From positions 1-64,000 of the forward strand of contig JAILNV010000007.1 of NCBI GenBank assembly GCA_024691125.1: a stretch of 64,000 bases of DNA, written 5' to 3'. The stretch comes from Lachnospiraceae bacterium (GTDB lineage: Bacteria; Bacillota; Clostridia; Lachnospirales; Lachnospiraceae). Shown here one piece after another: positions 29,301 through 37,638 of the stretch (position 1 is its first letter; every line of letters starts with the position of its first letter). The notes under the pieces are model-generated. The model saw only the letters and a list, made by a program, of their open reading frames with translations. It ran no database searches and was not told where the DNA came from. A program made the position numbers and the translations under genes.

Positions 29301-30512
29301 ATGAGTAAAATTGAAATGAAGAATCCCATTGTAGAAATGGACGGAGATGAGATGACCAGGATCCTGTGGCAGATGATAAAGGATGAACTTCTTATACCGT
29401 ACATAGATCTGAAAACAGAATACTATGATCTTGGCCTTAAAAACAGAAATGAGACTGACGATCAGGTTACGAGGGATTCGGCCAATGCAACCTTAAAGCA
29501 CGGTGTTGCCGTCAAGTGCGCAACGATCACACCCAATGCCGCAAGGATGGAAGAGTATAACCTTAAGCAGATGTGGAAGAGCCCTAACGGTACTATCCGT
29601 GCCATCTTAAACGGAACTGTTTTCCGCACGCCCATTATAGTTAAAGGTATCGAGCCCTATGTGAAGAACTGGAGGAAGCCCATTACCATAGCAAGGCATG
29701 CATATGGAGATGTCTATCTTAATACTGAAATGCATGTTGAATGTGCAGGTACCGCAGAGCTTGTATTTACAGCTGCCGACGGTACGAAGACCACTCAGAC
29801 CATCCATGAGTTTGACGATAAGGGCGGCGTGATCCAGGGAGTTCACAACTGTACGCCATCTATCGAAGCTTTTGCACGCTGCTGCTTCAATTATGCGCTT
29901 GACAGCGGAAAGGATCTGTGGTTTGGAGCGAAGGATACCATTTCGAAGCAGTATGACCATCATTTCAAGGATGTTTTTAATGATATTTATGAAAAGGAAT
30001 ATAAACAGAGCTTTGAGGAAAAGGGTATTGAATTCTTCTACACTCTTATTGATGATATAGTAGCCAGGGTTATACGTTCCGAAGGCGGAATGATATGGGC
30101 ATGCAAGAATTATGATGGGGATGTGATGAGCGATATGGTATCAACGGCATTCGGCTCTCTTGCAATGATGACATCAGTTCTTGTATCTCCTACGGGTGTA
30201 TATGAATATGAAGCTGCTCACGGAACGGTACAGAGGCATTATTACAAGCATCTTAAGGGTGAAGAAACATCCACCAATTCCGTTGCAACGATCTTTGCAT
30301 GGACAGGAGCGCTTAAGAAGCGTGGCGAACTCGATGAGCTTCCTGAGCTTGTTGATTTTGCGACAAGGCTTGAAAGAGCAACGATCAATACGATTGAATC
30401 AGGAAGGATGACAAAGGATCTTGCATTGATAACTACGATCAAGGATCCCGTAGTGCTTAACAGTACCGATTTTATTAAAGAGATAAGAAAGACATTGGAT
30501 AAGGAAGGTTGA
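29301..30512 (+). CDS. icd: NADP-dependent isocitrate dehydrogenase (homodimeric, eukaryote-like type)
   Basis: A 403-aa enzyme oxidising isocitrate to 2-oxoglutarate and CO2. The start KNPIVEMDGDEMTRILWQ, ATITPNAARMEEYNLKQMWKSPNGTIR and the substrate loop are those of the IDH1/IDH2-like subfamily, not of the E. coli Icd subfamily. GGMIWACKNYDGDVMSD gives the metal-binding aspartates, and AAHGTVQRHYYKHLKGEETSTNSVA the NADP site. An AGAGGAGG-type site precedes the ATG. With the citrate synthase candidate it supplies 2-oxoglutarate for glutamate; no aconitase is in the window. Confidence 0.95.
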   Translation: MSKIEMKNPIVEMDGDEMTRILWQMIKDELLIPYIDLKTEYYDLGLKNRNETDDQVTRDSANATLKHGVAVKCATITPNAARMEEYNLKQMWKSPNGTIRAILNGTVFRTPIIVKGIEPYVKNWRKPITIARHAYGDVYLNTEMHVECAGTAELVFTAADGTKTTQTIHEFDDKGGVIQGVHNCTPSIEAFARCCFNYALDSGKDLWFGAKDTISKQYDHHFKDVFNDIYEKEYKQSFEEKGIEFFYTLIDDIVARVIRSEGGMIWACKNYDGDVMSDMVSTAFGSLAMMTSVLVSPTGVYEYEAAHGTVQRHYYKHLKGEETSTNSVATIFAWTGALKKRGELDELPELVDFATRLERATINTIESGRMTKDLALITTIKDPVVLNSTDFIKEIRKTLDKEG

Positions 30513-30516
30513 GCTA

Positions 30517-31155
30517 TTGGAAACGAGAGAAATATCACGGGCTGTGATTAGCCGACTGCCGCGATATTACAGGTACCTTGGAGAACTCAACGATGAAGGG
30601 GTGGAGAGGATATCCTCGCAGGAGTTAAGCAGTCTGATGAAGGTTACCGCATCACAGATAAGACAGGATCTGAATAATTTCGGGGGCTTCGGACAGCAGG
30701 GATACGGATATAATGTTAAGTTCCTCTATGATGAGATAGGAAATATCCTTGGCCTTGACAAAAAGCATAATCTGATACTGATAGGTGCGGGAAATCTGGG
30801 TCAGGCACTGGCCAATTACGTTAATTTTGAAAAAAGAGGATTCCTGATCAAGGGGATTTTTGATAAAAACAAGGATATACACGGAAAGCTTATCAGGAAT
30901 ATCCCTGTAAGACCCATGGATGAGATAGAGAGCTTCATGAAGGAAAACGATATTGATATCGCTATTCTGACCATTCCGAAATCAGGGGCTGTTGATATGG
31001 CCAAGAAGCTGGTTTCATACGGAATAAAGGGTATATGGAATTTCGCGCATGTGGATCTTAATGTTCCCGACAATATAGAGGTTGAGAATGTACATCTTTC
31101 GGAGAGCCTTATGAAGCTTTCCTATAATCTGGCAAACATTCAGGATAACAGATAG
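30517..31155 (+). CDS. rex: Redox-sensing transcriptional repressor Rex
   Basis: 212 aa with an N-terminal winged helix (ISRAVISRLPRYYRYL, TASQIRQDLNNFGGFGQQGYGYNV) and a Rossmann domain that reads the NADH/NAD+ ratio (LIGAGNLGQALANY), plus the C-terminal domain-swapped helix. Rex represses fermentation and NADH-oxidation genes until NADH rises. The start codon is TTG at 30517, eight bases after AAGGAAGG, and five bases after the icd stop, so it is in the citrate synthase-icd transcript. I did not find a full Rex operator (TTGTTAANNNNTTAACAA) near this operon. Confidence 0.95.
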   Translation: METREISRAVISRLPRYYRYLGELNDEGVERISSQELSSLMKVTASQIRQDLNNFGGFGQQGYGYNVKFLYDEIGNILGLDKKHNLILIGAGNLGQALANYVNFEKRGFLIKGIFDKNKDIHGKLIRNIPVRPMDEIESFMKENDIDIAILTIPKSGAVDMAKKLVSYGIKGIWNFAHVDLNVPDNIEVENVHLSESLMKLSYNLANIQDNR

Positions 31156-31187
31156 AATTTGACAGATAAGAAAAAGAGGTGGATGAT

Positions 31188-31835
31188 ATGCCCATTTCAG
31201 AAGAAAAATTCAAGGCGGCGCTCGCCGATAAGCATATACCGGTTTTGATTTTGGATAATAAATGGCATAAGCTTTTCAAAAGATCCGGAACCACTCCGCA
31301 GATAGAAGAACTGGAGAAGGAACTGACCGCACTTCTTAAACGGCAGGGGAAGCTGAACAGTGAGATGAAAAGCATTAAGAAGCTTAAGAGTGAACTGATG
31401 CAGAACATAGTCAGCAGTATGGACGGAGCAGATGAAAAAGCCGAGAAGAAGGTAAGCGAGAGTAAGCGCCTGATCAATGAATCCAATGAAAAGATGGAAG
31501 CCTACGAGGATGAGCTTTTAGAGCTCCCGCGTGAAATAGACCGCGTAAACCGGGAGCTTATGATACAATCGATGGCGCTGTGCTATGATCAGCTGTCGGA
31601 GAATACAGACGAAATAGAAAAGATAGCCGACTGGATCCATCAGATAAGAATAGAGCTCAAAAAAAACATAATCAAAAAACAGGAAAAAGAATTCTTAAAT
31701 GCTGAACTGTATACATATATGCATGATATCTTCGGCCCCGATGTTATGGAGATATTCGACATGCGATATGAACCGACACTGAAGAAGCCTGAGAAGAAGG
31801 AAGAGGAAACAACAGAGAAAAAAGGAGAAGCGTGA
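31188..31835 (+). CDS. Coiled-coil protein of unknown function
   Basis: 215 aa. A short N-terminal segment (PVLILDNKWHKLF) is followed by two long charged helical stretches (~40-115 and ~130-180) rich in K, E and L, which should form coiled coils. An FDMRYEPTLKKP segment and a lysine/glutamate-rich tail end the protein. There is no TM helix or signal peptide, so it is cytoplasmic. ATG 31188 is chosen over GTG 31179 because AAGAGGTGG would overlap the latter. It lies between rex and the NAD(P)HX repair gene with a four-base gap to the latter. I cannot assign a function. Confidence 0.75.
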   Translation: MPISEEKFKAALADKHIPVLILDNKWHKLFKRSGTTPQIEELEKELTALLKRQGKLNSEMKSIKKLKSELMQNIVSSMDGADEKAEKKVSESKRLINESNEKMEAYEDELLELPREIDRVNRELMIQSMALCYDQLSENTDEIEKIADWIHQIRIELKKNIIKKQEKEFLNAELYTYMHDIFGPDVMEIFDMRYEPTLKKPEKKEEETTEKKGEA

Positions 31836-31839
31836 CCAG

Positions 31840-33351
31840 ATGGAATACATATTAACTGCCGATGAGATGAAAAAGTGTGATGCATATACCATTGAACATT
31901 TTGGTGTTCCTGCTGTTGTTTTAATGGAGAGGGCGGCACTCAAATGCGTGGCGGCAATCATGCGTGAGAATTTTGACTTAAGACGTGTGCTTGTTGTATG
32001 CGGAAGCGGTAACAACGGGGGAGACGGTTTTGCGATAGCAAGGATACTTAACGAAAGAGATATTAAGGTTGATATCCTGTTTGCCGGTTCGCTGCTCCAG
32101 ATGAGTCAGGAAACGAAGATAAATTATGAGTGCTGTGTTAAATACGGTATTCCCATAAGGTCGGCCGTAAAAGAGGATGAATACACGCTAATAATAGATG
32201 CCGTATTCGGAGTCGGGCTTAATAGACAGCTTGAAAAGGAGACTGCCGAATTTATAGATGGGATCAATACATTTAAGGAAAACGGCGCCAAAATAGTATC
32301 TGTTGATATTCCCTCCGGAGTAAATGCGAGCACGGGTGAGATTATGGGTGCAGCCGTAAAGGCAGATGTGACAATAACCTTTGCGTTTTATAAAAAAGGA
32401 CTATTATTATATCCCGGAGCAGAATACACGGGGAAGCTTACGCTTGTCAACATAGGGATAACCGATGAATCGCTGAGCGCCATAAAGCCTTCCCTTAAGT
32501 GCCTTACAAGGAGAGACCTTATAAACGCAAAGCAGCTTAAAAGACCCAACAGGTCTCATAAGGGCACCTTCGGAAAGGTGCTTGTGGTTGCGGGAAGAGA
32601 GAATATGTCGGGATGTGCCCTGCTTGCCGCGCTGAGCTGTTTCAGATCCGGAGCCGGAATGGTAAGGGTGATAACCCATGTCAATAATAAACAGGCGCTC
32701 AATGAAAAGCTGCCGGAAGCCATTATAGATACCTATGAAGATATTATAGATACGGTTAAGCTTTCCGAAGCAGTGAAATGGGCTGACGTGACCGCGATAG
32801 GACCGGGTATAGGAAGGGATGCATTGGCCAGGGAGCTGTTTGAGTTCGTTTTCTTTAAATCATCCGGACCTTGTGTCATTGATGCGGATGCCATCAGCCT
32901 CTTAAAGAAATACAGAATGACTCTTAAGAACGGTACGGACAGGGATATAATAATAACCCCTCATATCGGAGAATTCTCCCGCTTCACCGGCGTGGAGAGG
33001 GACAAGGTCATGAATGACATAGTGAACGTAACCCTGGCCTGTGCGAGGAGTTATAATATCACATGCGTAACCAAGGATGCGAGGACCGTAATAGCCTCAA
33101 AGGAAGGTGAATGCAGCATAAATCTCTCCGGAAATAACGGAATGGCAACGGCGGGAATGGGCGACTGCCTTCTTGGGATCATTGCCGCATTTGTGGCAAG
33201 GGGTATGACTCCGTTTGATGCAGCTGTTTACGGGTGCTATATACACGGATGCGCCGGAGATAAGGCTGCTGTCAAAAGGGGTAAGAACGGACTTATGGCA
33301 AGTGACCTTATAGAAGAATTAAAGGATTTTTTGGAGGGATCCGATGAGTAA
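31840..33351 (+). CDS. nnr: Bifunctional NAD(P)H-hydrate epimerase / ADP-dependent dehydratase
   Basis: A 503-aa repair enzyme for damaged, hydrated NADH/NADPH. The N-terminal YjeF_N half (~1-210, VVCGSGNNGGDGFAIAR and the VDIPSGVNASTG loop) epimerises the S and R forms. The C-terminal carbohydrate-kinase-like half (~225-503, VVAGRENMSGCALLAALSCFRSGAGMV, ITPHIGEFSRFTG and NNGMATAGMGDCLLGIIAAF) dehydrates them using ADP or ATP. The fused arrangement is the usual bacterial one. It overlaps alr by eight bases. Confidence 0.95.
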   Translation: MEYILTADEMKKCDAYTIEHFGVPAVVLMERAALKCVAAIMRENFDLRRVLVVCGSGNNGGDGFAIARILNERDIKVDILFAGSLLQMSQETKINYECCVKYGIPIRSAVKEDEYTLIIDAVFGVGLNRQLEKETAEFIDGINTFKENGAKIVSVDIPSGVNASTGEIMGAAVKADVTITFAFYKKGLLLYPGAEYTGKLTLVNIGITDESLSAIKPSLKCLTRRDLINAKQLKRPNRSHKGTFGKVLVVAGRENMSGCALLAALSCFRSGAGMVRVITHVNNKQALNEKLPEAIIDTYEDIIDTVKLSEAVKWADVTAIGPGIGRDALARELFEFVFFKSSGPCVIDADAISLLKKYRMTLKNGTDRDIIITPHIGEFSRFTGVERDKVMNDIVNVTLACARSYNITCVTKDARTVIASKEGECSINLSGNNGMATAGMGDCLLGIIAAFVARGMTPFDAAVYGCYIHGCAGDKAAVKRGKNGLMASDLIEELKDFLEGSDE

Positions 33352-34465
33352 GAAACGTGTTGTCGCAAATGTTTCTCTTGATGCCATAGAGAATAACATA
33401 AGGAGCATGGAGAACCTTATATCTCCCGGAACCAAGATAATCGCGGTGATCAAAGCCGACGGATACGGTCACGGGGCATTGCAGATCGCTGTAAGGCTTG
33501 AACAGATAGAGTGCGTATTCGGATACGCGACCGCGACTGCAGAGGAGGCTTTCAAGCTGAGAAACGGAGGAATAAGAAAGCCGATACTTGTGCTTGGATA
33601 TACATTTCCCGAGAATTATGAGGAAATGATACGCCTTTCCATACGTCCTGCCGTTTTCAAGGCTGAAACCGCGGAACAGCTTAACATTGCAGCTCATTCA
33701 GTACATAAGAAATGCCTGGTGCATATTAAGGTTGATTCGGGAATGTCAAGGATAGGTGTTCCGTGTAACGATGAGGGTATATCTGTTGCCGAAAAGATAT
33801 CATCCTATGATATGCTCGAGGTCGAAGGCATTTTTACCCATTTTGCACGGGCCGATGAACCTGATATGAAGCCTGCATATGACCAGCTGCACAGGTTCGA
33901 AGGATTTCTGGAAAAGTGCAGAGCCATAGGTATTGATCCGGTATACAGGCATTGCTCAAACAGTGCAGCCATTATAAGAATGCCCGAAGCAAATATGGAC
34001 CTTGTCAGAGCGGGGATCACGATGTACGGACTGTGGCCTTCGGGTGAAGAGGAAGATAATATACGTCTGGAACCTGCGATGGATGTGAAGAGCAGTATCG
34101 TATACATAAAAACGCTTGAACCGGGAACCGAGATAAGCTACGGCGGAATATTCAAAACAGATAAAAGAACACGGGTGGCAACGATTCCCGTCGGATATGC
34201 GGATGGATATCCGAGGTCACTTTCCAATAAGGGATATGTTCTGATAAGAGGCAGGAAGGCTCCCATTCTGGGGCGGGTATGCATGGATCAGCTTATGGTT
34301 GATGTTACCGACATACCGGAAGCCAGTGAATATGATGAAGTCACACTGCTTGGCAACTCGGAGGGCAGCACGATAACAGCGGAGGAGCTCGGGAAGCTGT
34401 CAGGAAGATTCAATTACGAGCTTGTGTGCGAGATATCGGACAGAGTGCCCAGAAAATATGTGTAG
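33344..34465 (+). CDS. alr: Alanine racemase
   Basis: A 373-aa PLP enzyme making D-alanine for peptidoglycan. VIKADGYGHGAL near residue 37 carries the PLP lysine. The second catalytic residue, a tyrosine, lies in the SYGGIFKT segment near 265, and GRVCMDQLMVDVTD is the C-terminal signature. The length is typical. The start overlaps the end of nnr by eight bases (GGAGGGAT upstream), which is a common alr neighbour in Gram-positives. It is followed by a promoter-like sequence for yebC. Confidence 0.96.
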   Translation: MSKKRVVANVSLDAIENNIRSMENLISPGTKIIAVIKADGYGHGALQIAVRLEQIECVFGYATATAEEAFKLRNGGIRKPILVLGYTFPENYEEMIRLSIRPAVFKAETAEQLNIAAHSVHKKCLVHIKVDSGMSRIGVPCNDEGISVAEKISSYDMLEVEGIFTHFARADEPDMKPAYDQLHRFEGFLEKCRAIGIDPVYRHCSNSAAIIRMPEANMDLVRAGITMYGLWPSGEEEDNIRLEPAMDVKSSIVYIKTLEPGTEISYGGIFKTDKRTRVATIPVGYADGYPRSLSNKGYVLIRGRKAPILGRVCMDQLMVDVTDIPEASEYDEVTLLGNSEGSTITAEELGKLSGRFNYELVCEISDRVPRKYV

Positions 34466-34496
34466 CGGGTCAGAACCGTCATCGGTCATTAGGAAC

Positions 34497-34525
34497 TTGA
34501 TAGATGAAGTAATAAATGATATTAT
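34497..34525 (+). promoter_or_regulatory. Candidate sigma-A promoter for yebC
   Basis: TTGATA-N17-TATTAT, close to consensus, about 38 bases before the yebC start codon. It suggests that yebC has its own transcript in addition to any read-through from alr. Confidence 0.6.
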
Positions 34526-34562
34526 ATACTTTAGTGCAAAAAAACAAATATGAGGTGTAACG

Positions 34563-35291
34563 ATGTCAGGACATTCAAAGTTTGCCAACATAAAGCATAA
34601 GAAAGAAAAGAATGATGCGGCAAAAGGAAAGATTTTTACTATTATCGGAAGAGAGATTGCAGTTGCGGTTAAGGAGGGCGGACCGGATCCGAATAATAAT
34701 TCAAGACTGCGCGATGTGATCGCCAAAGCCAAGGCTAATAATATGCCAAATGATACGATCGACAGAGGGATCAAGAAGGCAGCCGGAGACGCCAACAGTG
34801 TAAATTACGAATATGTTTCATATGAAGGCTATGGACCCAACGGAATAGCTATCATAGTTGATGCCCTTACAGATAATAAGAACAGAACGGCAGCCAATGT
34901 AAGAAGCGCGTTTACCAAAGGAAACGGAAGCGTGGGTACGCAGGGCTGTGTATCATTTATGTTTGATAAGAAGGGACAGATCATAGTAGATAAGGAGGAA
35001 TGCGATACCGATCCGGATGATCTTATGATGATGGCGCTGGATGCGGGAGCAGAGGATTTCTCCGATGAAGAAGACAGCTATGAGATCATAACCGATCCCG
35101 ACAGCTTCAGTGATGTAAGGCAGTCACTTGAAGAACAGGGTGTTCCAATGATGTCGGCAGAGGTGACAATGATCCCTCAGACCTGGGTGACTCTTACAGA
35201 CGAGACCGCGATCAAGAACATCCAGAAAACCCTCGATCTTCTTGATGATGATGACGATGTACAGGCAGTATATCACAACTGGGACGAGTAA
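34563..35291 (+). CDS. yebC: YebC/PmpR family DNA-binding regulator
   Basis: A 242-aa member of the YebC/TACO1 family, known as transcription regulators and, more recently, as factors that ease translation of proline stretches. The N-terminal [25 protein letters not shown] and the TRP-like [25 protein letters not shown] are diagnostic. It has the full family length of three domains. GAGGTG precedes the ATG. It is followed by the structured intergenic region 35292-35569 rather than by a simple terminator. Confidence 0.95.
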   Translation: MSGHSKFANIKHKKEKNDAAKGKIFTIIGREIAVAVKEGGPDPNNNSRLRDVIAKAKANNMPNDTIDRGIKKAAGDANSVNYEYVSYEGYGPNGIAIIVDALTDNKNRTAANVRSAFTKGNGSVGTQGCVSFMFDKKGQIIVDKEECDTDPDDLMMMALDAGAEDFSDEEDSYEIITDPDSFSDVRQSLEEQGVPMMSAEVTMIPQTWVTLTDETAIKNIQKTLDLLDDDDDVQAVYHNWDE

Positions 35292-35293
35292 TT

Positions 35294-35425
35294 CGTTACA
35301 GCACACATAAATCCGTAAAAACTGCATGATCGTGCTTGCACAGATCATGCAGGGTTTGCGGATTTGGGTATTGGAACAATACCCACCACGAAAATCGCGA
35401 AGCGATTTGAGGGGGTGCTGTAACG
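35294..35425 (+). other. Multi-hairpin structured element (closed junction with three internal hairpins)
   Basis: The ends CGTTACAGCAC (35294-35304) and GTGCTGTAACG (35415-35425) pair perfectly over 11 bp. Between them are three hairpins. The first, 35309-35365, contains AAATCCG/CGGATTT, CTGCATGATC/GATCATGCAG and GTGC-TT-GCAC. The second, 35366-35384, is GGGTATTG-GAA-CAATACCC. The third, 35392-35408, is AAATCGC-GAA-GCGATTT. All these stems are perfect. It could be a small structured RNA, a cis element for the next gene, or a miniature mobile element whose terminal repeats are the outer stem. No ORF of note lies in it. Confidence 0.7.
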
Positions 35426-35463
35426 AAAGCAACATCCAGAAATGGCGAAGCGATTTGAGTATT

Positions 35464-35503
35464 TATCATAAGGGGGACCGCTTGCGGTGGATTCCTTATG
35501 ATA
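35464..35503 (-). repeat. 39-bp REP-like palindromic repeat, copy 1
   Basis: On the minus strand it reads ATCATAAGG-AATCC-ACCGC-AA-GCGGT and then CCTTATGAT, an imperfect palindrome. It is 38/39 identical to the plus-strand sequence at 55363-55401. Both copies are intergenic and there is no T run, so it is a dispersed palindrome rather than a terminator. Fragments GCGAAGCGATTTGAG and GGGGGTGCTGT of the adjacent element are also repeated around it. Confidence 0.8.
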
Positions 35504-35569
35504 TCAGGGGGTGCTGTGCATCTGCCATATCGTGAAAACTGTAATAGTAAATATGTAAAAGGAAATAAT

Positions 35570-36346
35570 ATGAGTATAGAAAACGACCTGACAGGCATGC
35601 TGTTTGACAACATGTCCCTTATGAAGAAGTTCAATAAGGACACATATGCAGATGCTTTCAATACCTATTACGAGAATTACAAACCACTGTTTGATTCGAT
35701 AGAAAAGAACTGTAAAGATGCTGATGACAGAGACTCCTATTTAAGGGATCTTGCGACTTCATTTGTAAACAGAGCTGTTTCCGAAGAAGAAAGCATAGAA
35801 AAAAAGAGTGACAGGGAACATTTCATAATAGACCATAATTCGGTTCTTGCTGTCTATGTTCTGCCTGCCCTGCTGGAGGCACGAAGCGCTGAGCTTAAGT
35901 CTTTGGCTGATGAGATAGTAAAACAATGGAATGAAGCTTTTACAAGATATACCATAAGCTCGGGAACCTTCGCTGAGATAGACGGTGGGTTTAAGCGCAA
36001 GCTGTGCTATATTACGACGGCAGTATGTGAGAGCCTGGGGAAATCCGATGACTGTTATGAGTTAAAGACGTTAAGAGATTACAGGGATAATTATCTTTTA
36101 TCGAATGAGGACGGCGTCAGGGTTGTTGATACATATTACAATATAGCTCCAACCATTGTAAACAGGATAGGCAAAAGCGGAGATTCGAAGAATATATACA
36201 GGAATATTTTCAACGAGTATATCAATCCTTGTATAGATCTTATCGAAAACGGAAAGCTTGATGAGTGCGAGAAGCTGTATTCCGAAATGGTATACTCTCT
36301 TAAGGAAAGATATATGGATAACAGAACTGAAAGGCAGGATGGATAA
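35570..36346 (+). CDS. CFI-box domain protein of unknown function
   Basis: 258 aa. Around residue 145 it has LCYITTAVCESLGKSDDCYELKTLRDYRD, a form of the CFI-box (CFITTAxC...ELxxLRxFRD), a short cysteine-containing motif found in many otherwise unrelated bacterial proteins. The N-terminal ~140 residues are helical and charged, with no TM segment, and the C-terminal part is also helical. The role of the motif is not settled. Start ATG 35570 (AAAAGGAA upstream) is used because the ORF-track start at 35498 lies inside the repeat region. Its stop overlaps the metY start by one base (TAATG), so the two are coupled. Confidence 0.75.
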   Translation: MSIENDLTGMLFDNMSLMKKFNKDTYADAFNTYYENYKPLFDSIEKNCKDADDRDSYLRDLATSFVNRAVSEEESIEKKSDREHFIIDHNSVLAVYVLPALLEARSAELKSLADEIVKQWNEAFTRYTISSGTFAEIDGGFKRKLCYITTAVCESLGKSDDCYELKTLRDYRDNYLLSNEDGVRVVDTYYNIAPTIVNRIGKSGDSKNIYRNIFNEYINPCIDLIENGKLDECEKLYSEMVYSLKERYMDNRTERQDG

Positions 36347-37620
36347 TGAAGGATTATAATATAGGGACATTATGTGTACAGGCGGGATGGAAGCCTAAGA
36401 ACGGCGAGCCCAGAGTACTGCCCATATACCAGAGTACTACATTTAAATATGAAAGCTCGGACGCCATGGGAAGGCTGTTTGATCTTGAGGACAGCGGTTA
36501 TTTCTACACAAGGCTTCAGAATCCCACGAATGATTATGTCGCTGATAAGATTTGTAAGCTCGAGGGCGGAGTTGCTGCAATGCTTACATCATCCGGGCAG
36601 GCTGCCAATTATTATGCGGTCTTTAATATAGCGGAAGCCGGTGACCATGTAATAATGTCTTCGAAGGTATACGGCGGTACGTTCAATCTTCTTACGGCTA
36701 CAATGAAGAAGATGGGAGTAGAGTGCAGCGTAGTGGATCCGGATGCGGATATCGAAGAAATAAATGCACTTTTCAGACCCAATACCAAGTGCGTTCTGGC
36801 TGAGACGATAGCCAACCCGGCGGTTGTAATACTTGACATAGAGAAGTTTGCCAAGGCGGCACATGATCACGGAGTACCGCTCATTGTTGACAACACATTC
36901 CCGACACCGATAAACTGCAGGCCTTTTGAGTGGGGGGCAGATATAGTAACACATTCAACCACCAAATATATGGATGGCCATGCAATGTGTGTGGGAGGCT
37001 GTATTGTGGACAGCGGTAATTTCGACTGGACGAAGTACGCGGATAAGTTCCCAGGTCTTACTACACCCGATGAGACTTATCATGGTATAATATATACGGA
37101 AAAGTTTGGAAAGGCTGCATATATCACCAAGGCGACATCTCAGCTTATGAGGGATCTCGGATCGATCCAGTCACCTCAGAATGCTTTCCTTCTTAATGTT
37201 GGACTTGAGACACTTCATCTTCGTGTGCCAAGGCACTGCGAGAACGCGCTCAAAGCTGCAAAATACCTTAAGGATCATGAAAAAGTTGCCTGGGTAAGTT
37301 ATCCCGGACTTGAAGATGACAGGTATCATTCTCTTGCCATGAAGTATATGCCGAACGGTACATGCGGCGTAATGTGCTTCGGAATAAAAGGCGGCAGAAG
37401 CGCAAGTATTGATTTTATGGACAGGCTTAAGCTTATAAGTATAGTAACTCATGTGGCTGATGCGAGATCGTGCGTCCTTCATCCCGCATCACATACACAC
37501 AGACAGATGACTGATGAACAGCTTATAGAGGCAGGTGTTCAGCCGGATCTTATCAGGTTCAGTGTAGGTATAGAGGATGCAGACGATATTATAGCGGATC
37601 TCGAACAGGCACTGGCTTAG
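36346..37620 (+). CDS. metY: O-acetylhomoserine sulfhydrylase (aminocarboxypropyltransferase)
   Basis: A 424-aa PLP enzyme of the Cys/Met metabolism family, joining sulfide to O-acetylhomoserine to give homocysteine. YTRLQNPT, the MLTSSGQAANYYAV loop, IVDNTFPTP and the PLP lysine in VTHSTTKYMDGH are family marks, and HPASHTHRQ near the end is typical. The length of ~425 aa and the insert after the PLP lysine favour MetY over the shorter cystathionine gamma-synthase. Homocysteine made here would feed the cobalamin methionine synthase at 47.3 kb. It is translationally coupled to the CFI-box gene. Confidence 0.93.
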   Translation: MKDYNIGTLCVQAGWKPKNGEPRVLPIYQSTTFKYESSDAMGRLFDLEDSGYFYTRLQNPTNDYVADKICKLEGGVAAMLTSSGQAANYYAVFNIAEAGDHVIMSSKVYGGTFNLLTATMKKMGVECSVVDPDADIEEINALFRPNTKCVLAETIANPAVVILDIEKFAKAAHDHGVPLIVDNTFPTPINCRPFEWGADIVTHSTTKYMDGHAMCVGGCIVDSGNFDWTKYADKFPGLTTPDETYHGIIYTEKFGKAAYITKATSQLMRDLGSIQSPQNAFLLNVGLETLHLRVPRHCENALKAAKYLKDHEKVAWVSYPGLEDDRYHSLAMKYMPNGTCGVMCFGIKGGRSASIDFMDRLKLISIVTHVADARSCVLHPASHTHRQMTDEQLIEAGVQPDLIRFSVGIEDADDIIADLEQALA

Positions 37621-37638
37621 TGATGGCGGATTATTCAT

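Noticed and set aside
35464-35503. Rho-independent terminator
   Set aside because: The stem is imperfect with internal loops and no T run follows in either direction; the second copy lies upstream of a gene within its leader.
35292-35569. CRISPR array
   Set aside because: Repeats here are two-copy, palindromic and unevenly spaced with no spacers; no cas genes are nearby.
36301-36345. SAM riboswitch or S-box ahead of metY
   Set aside because: metY overlaps the CFI-box gene by one base, leaving no room; no S-box motif ahead of metH either.
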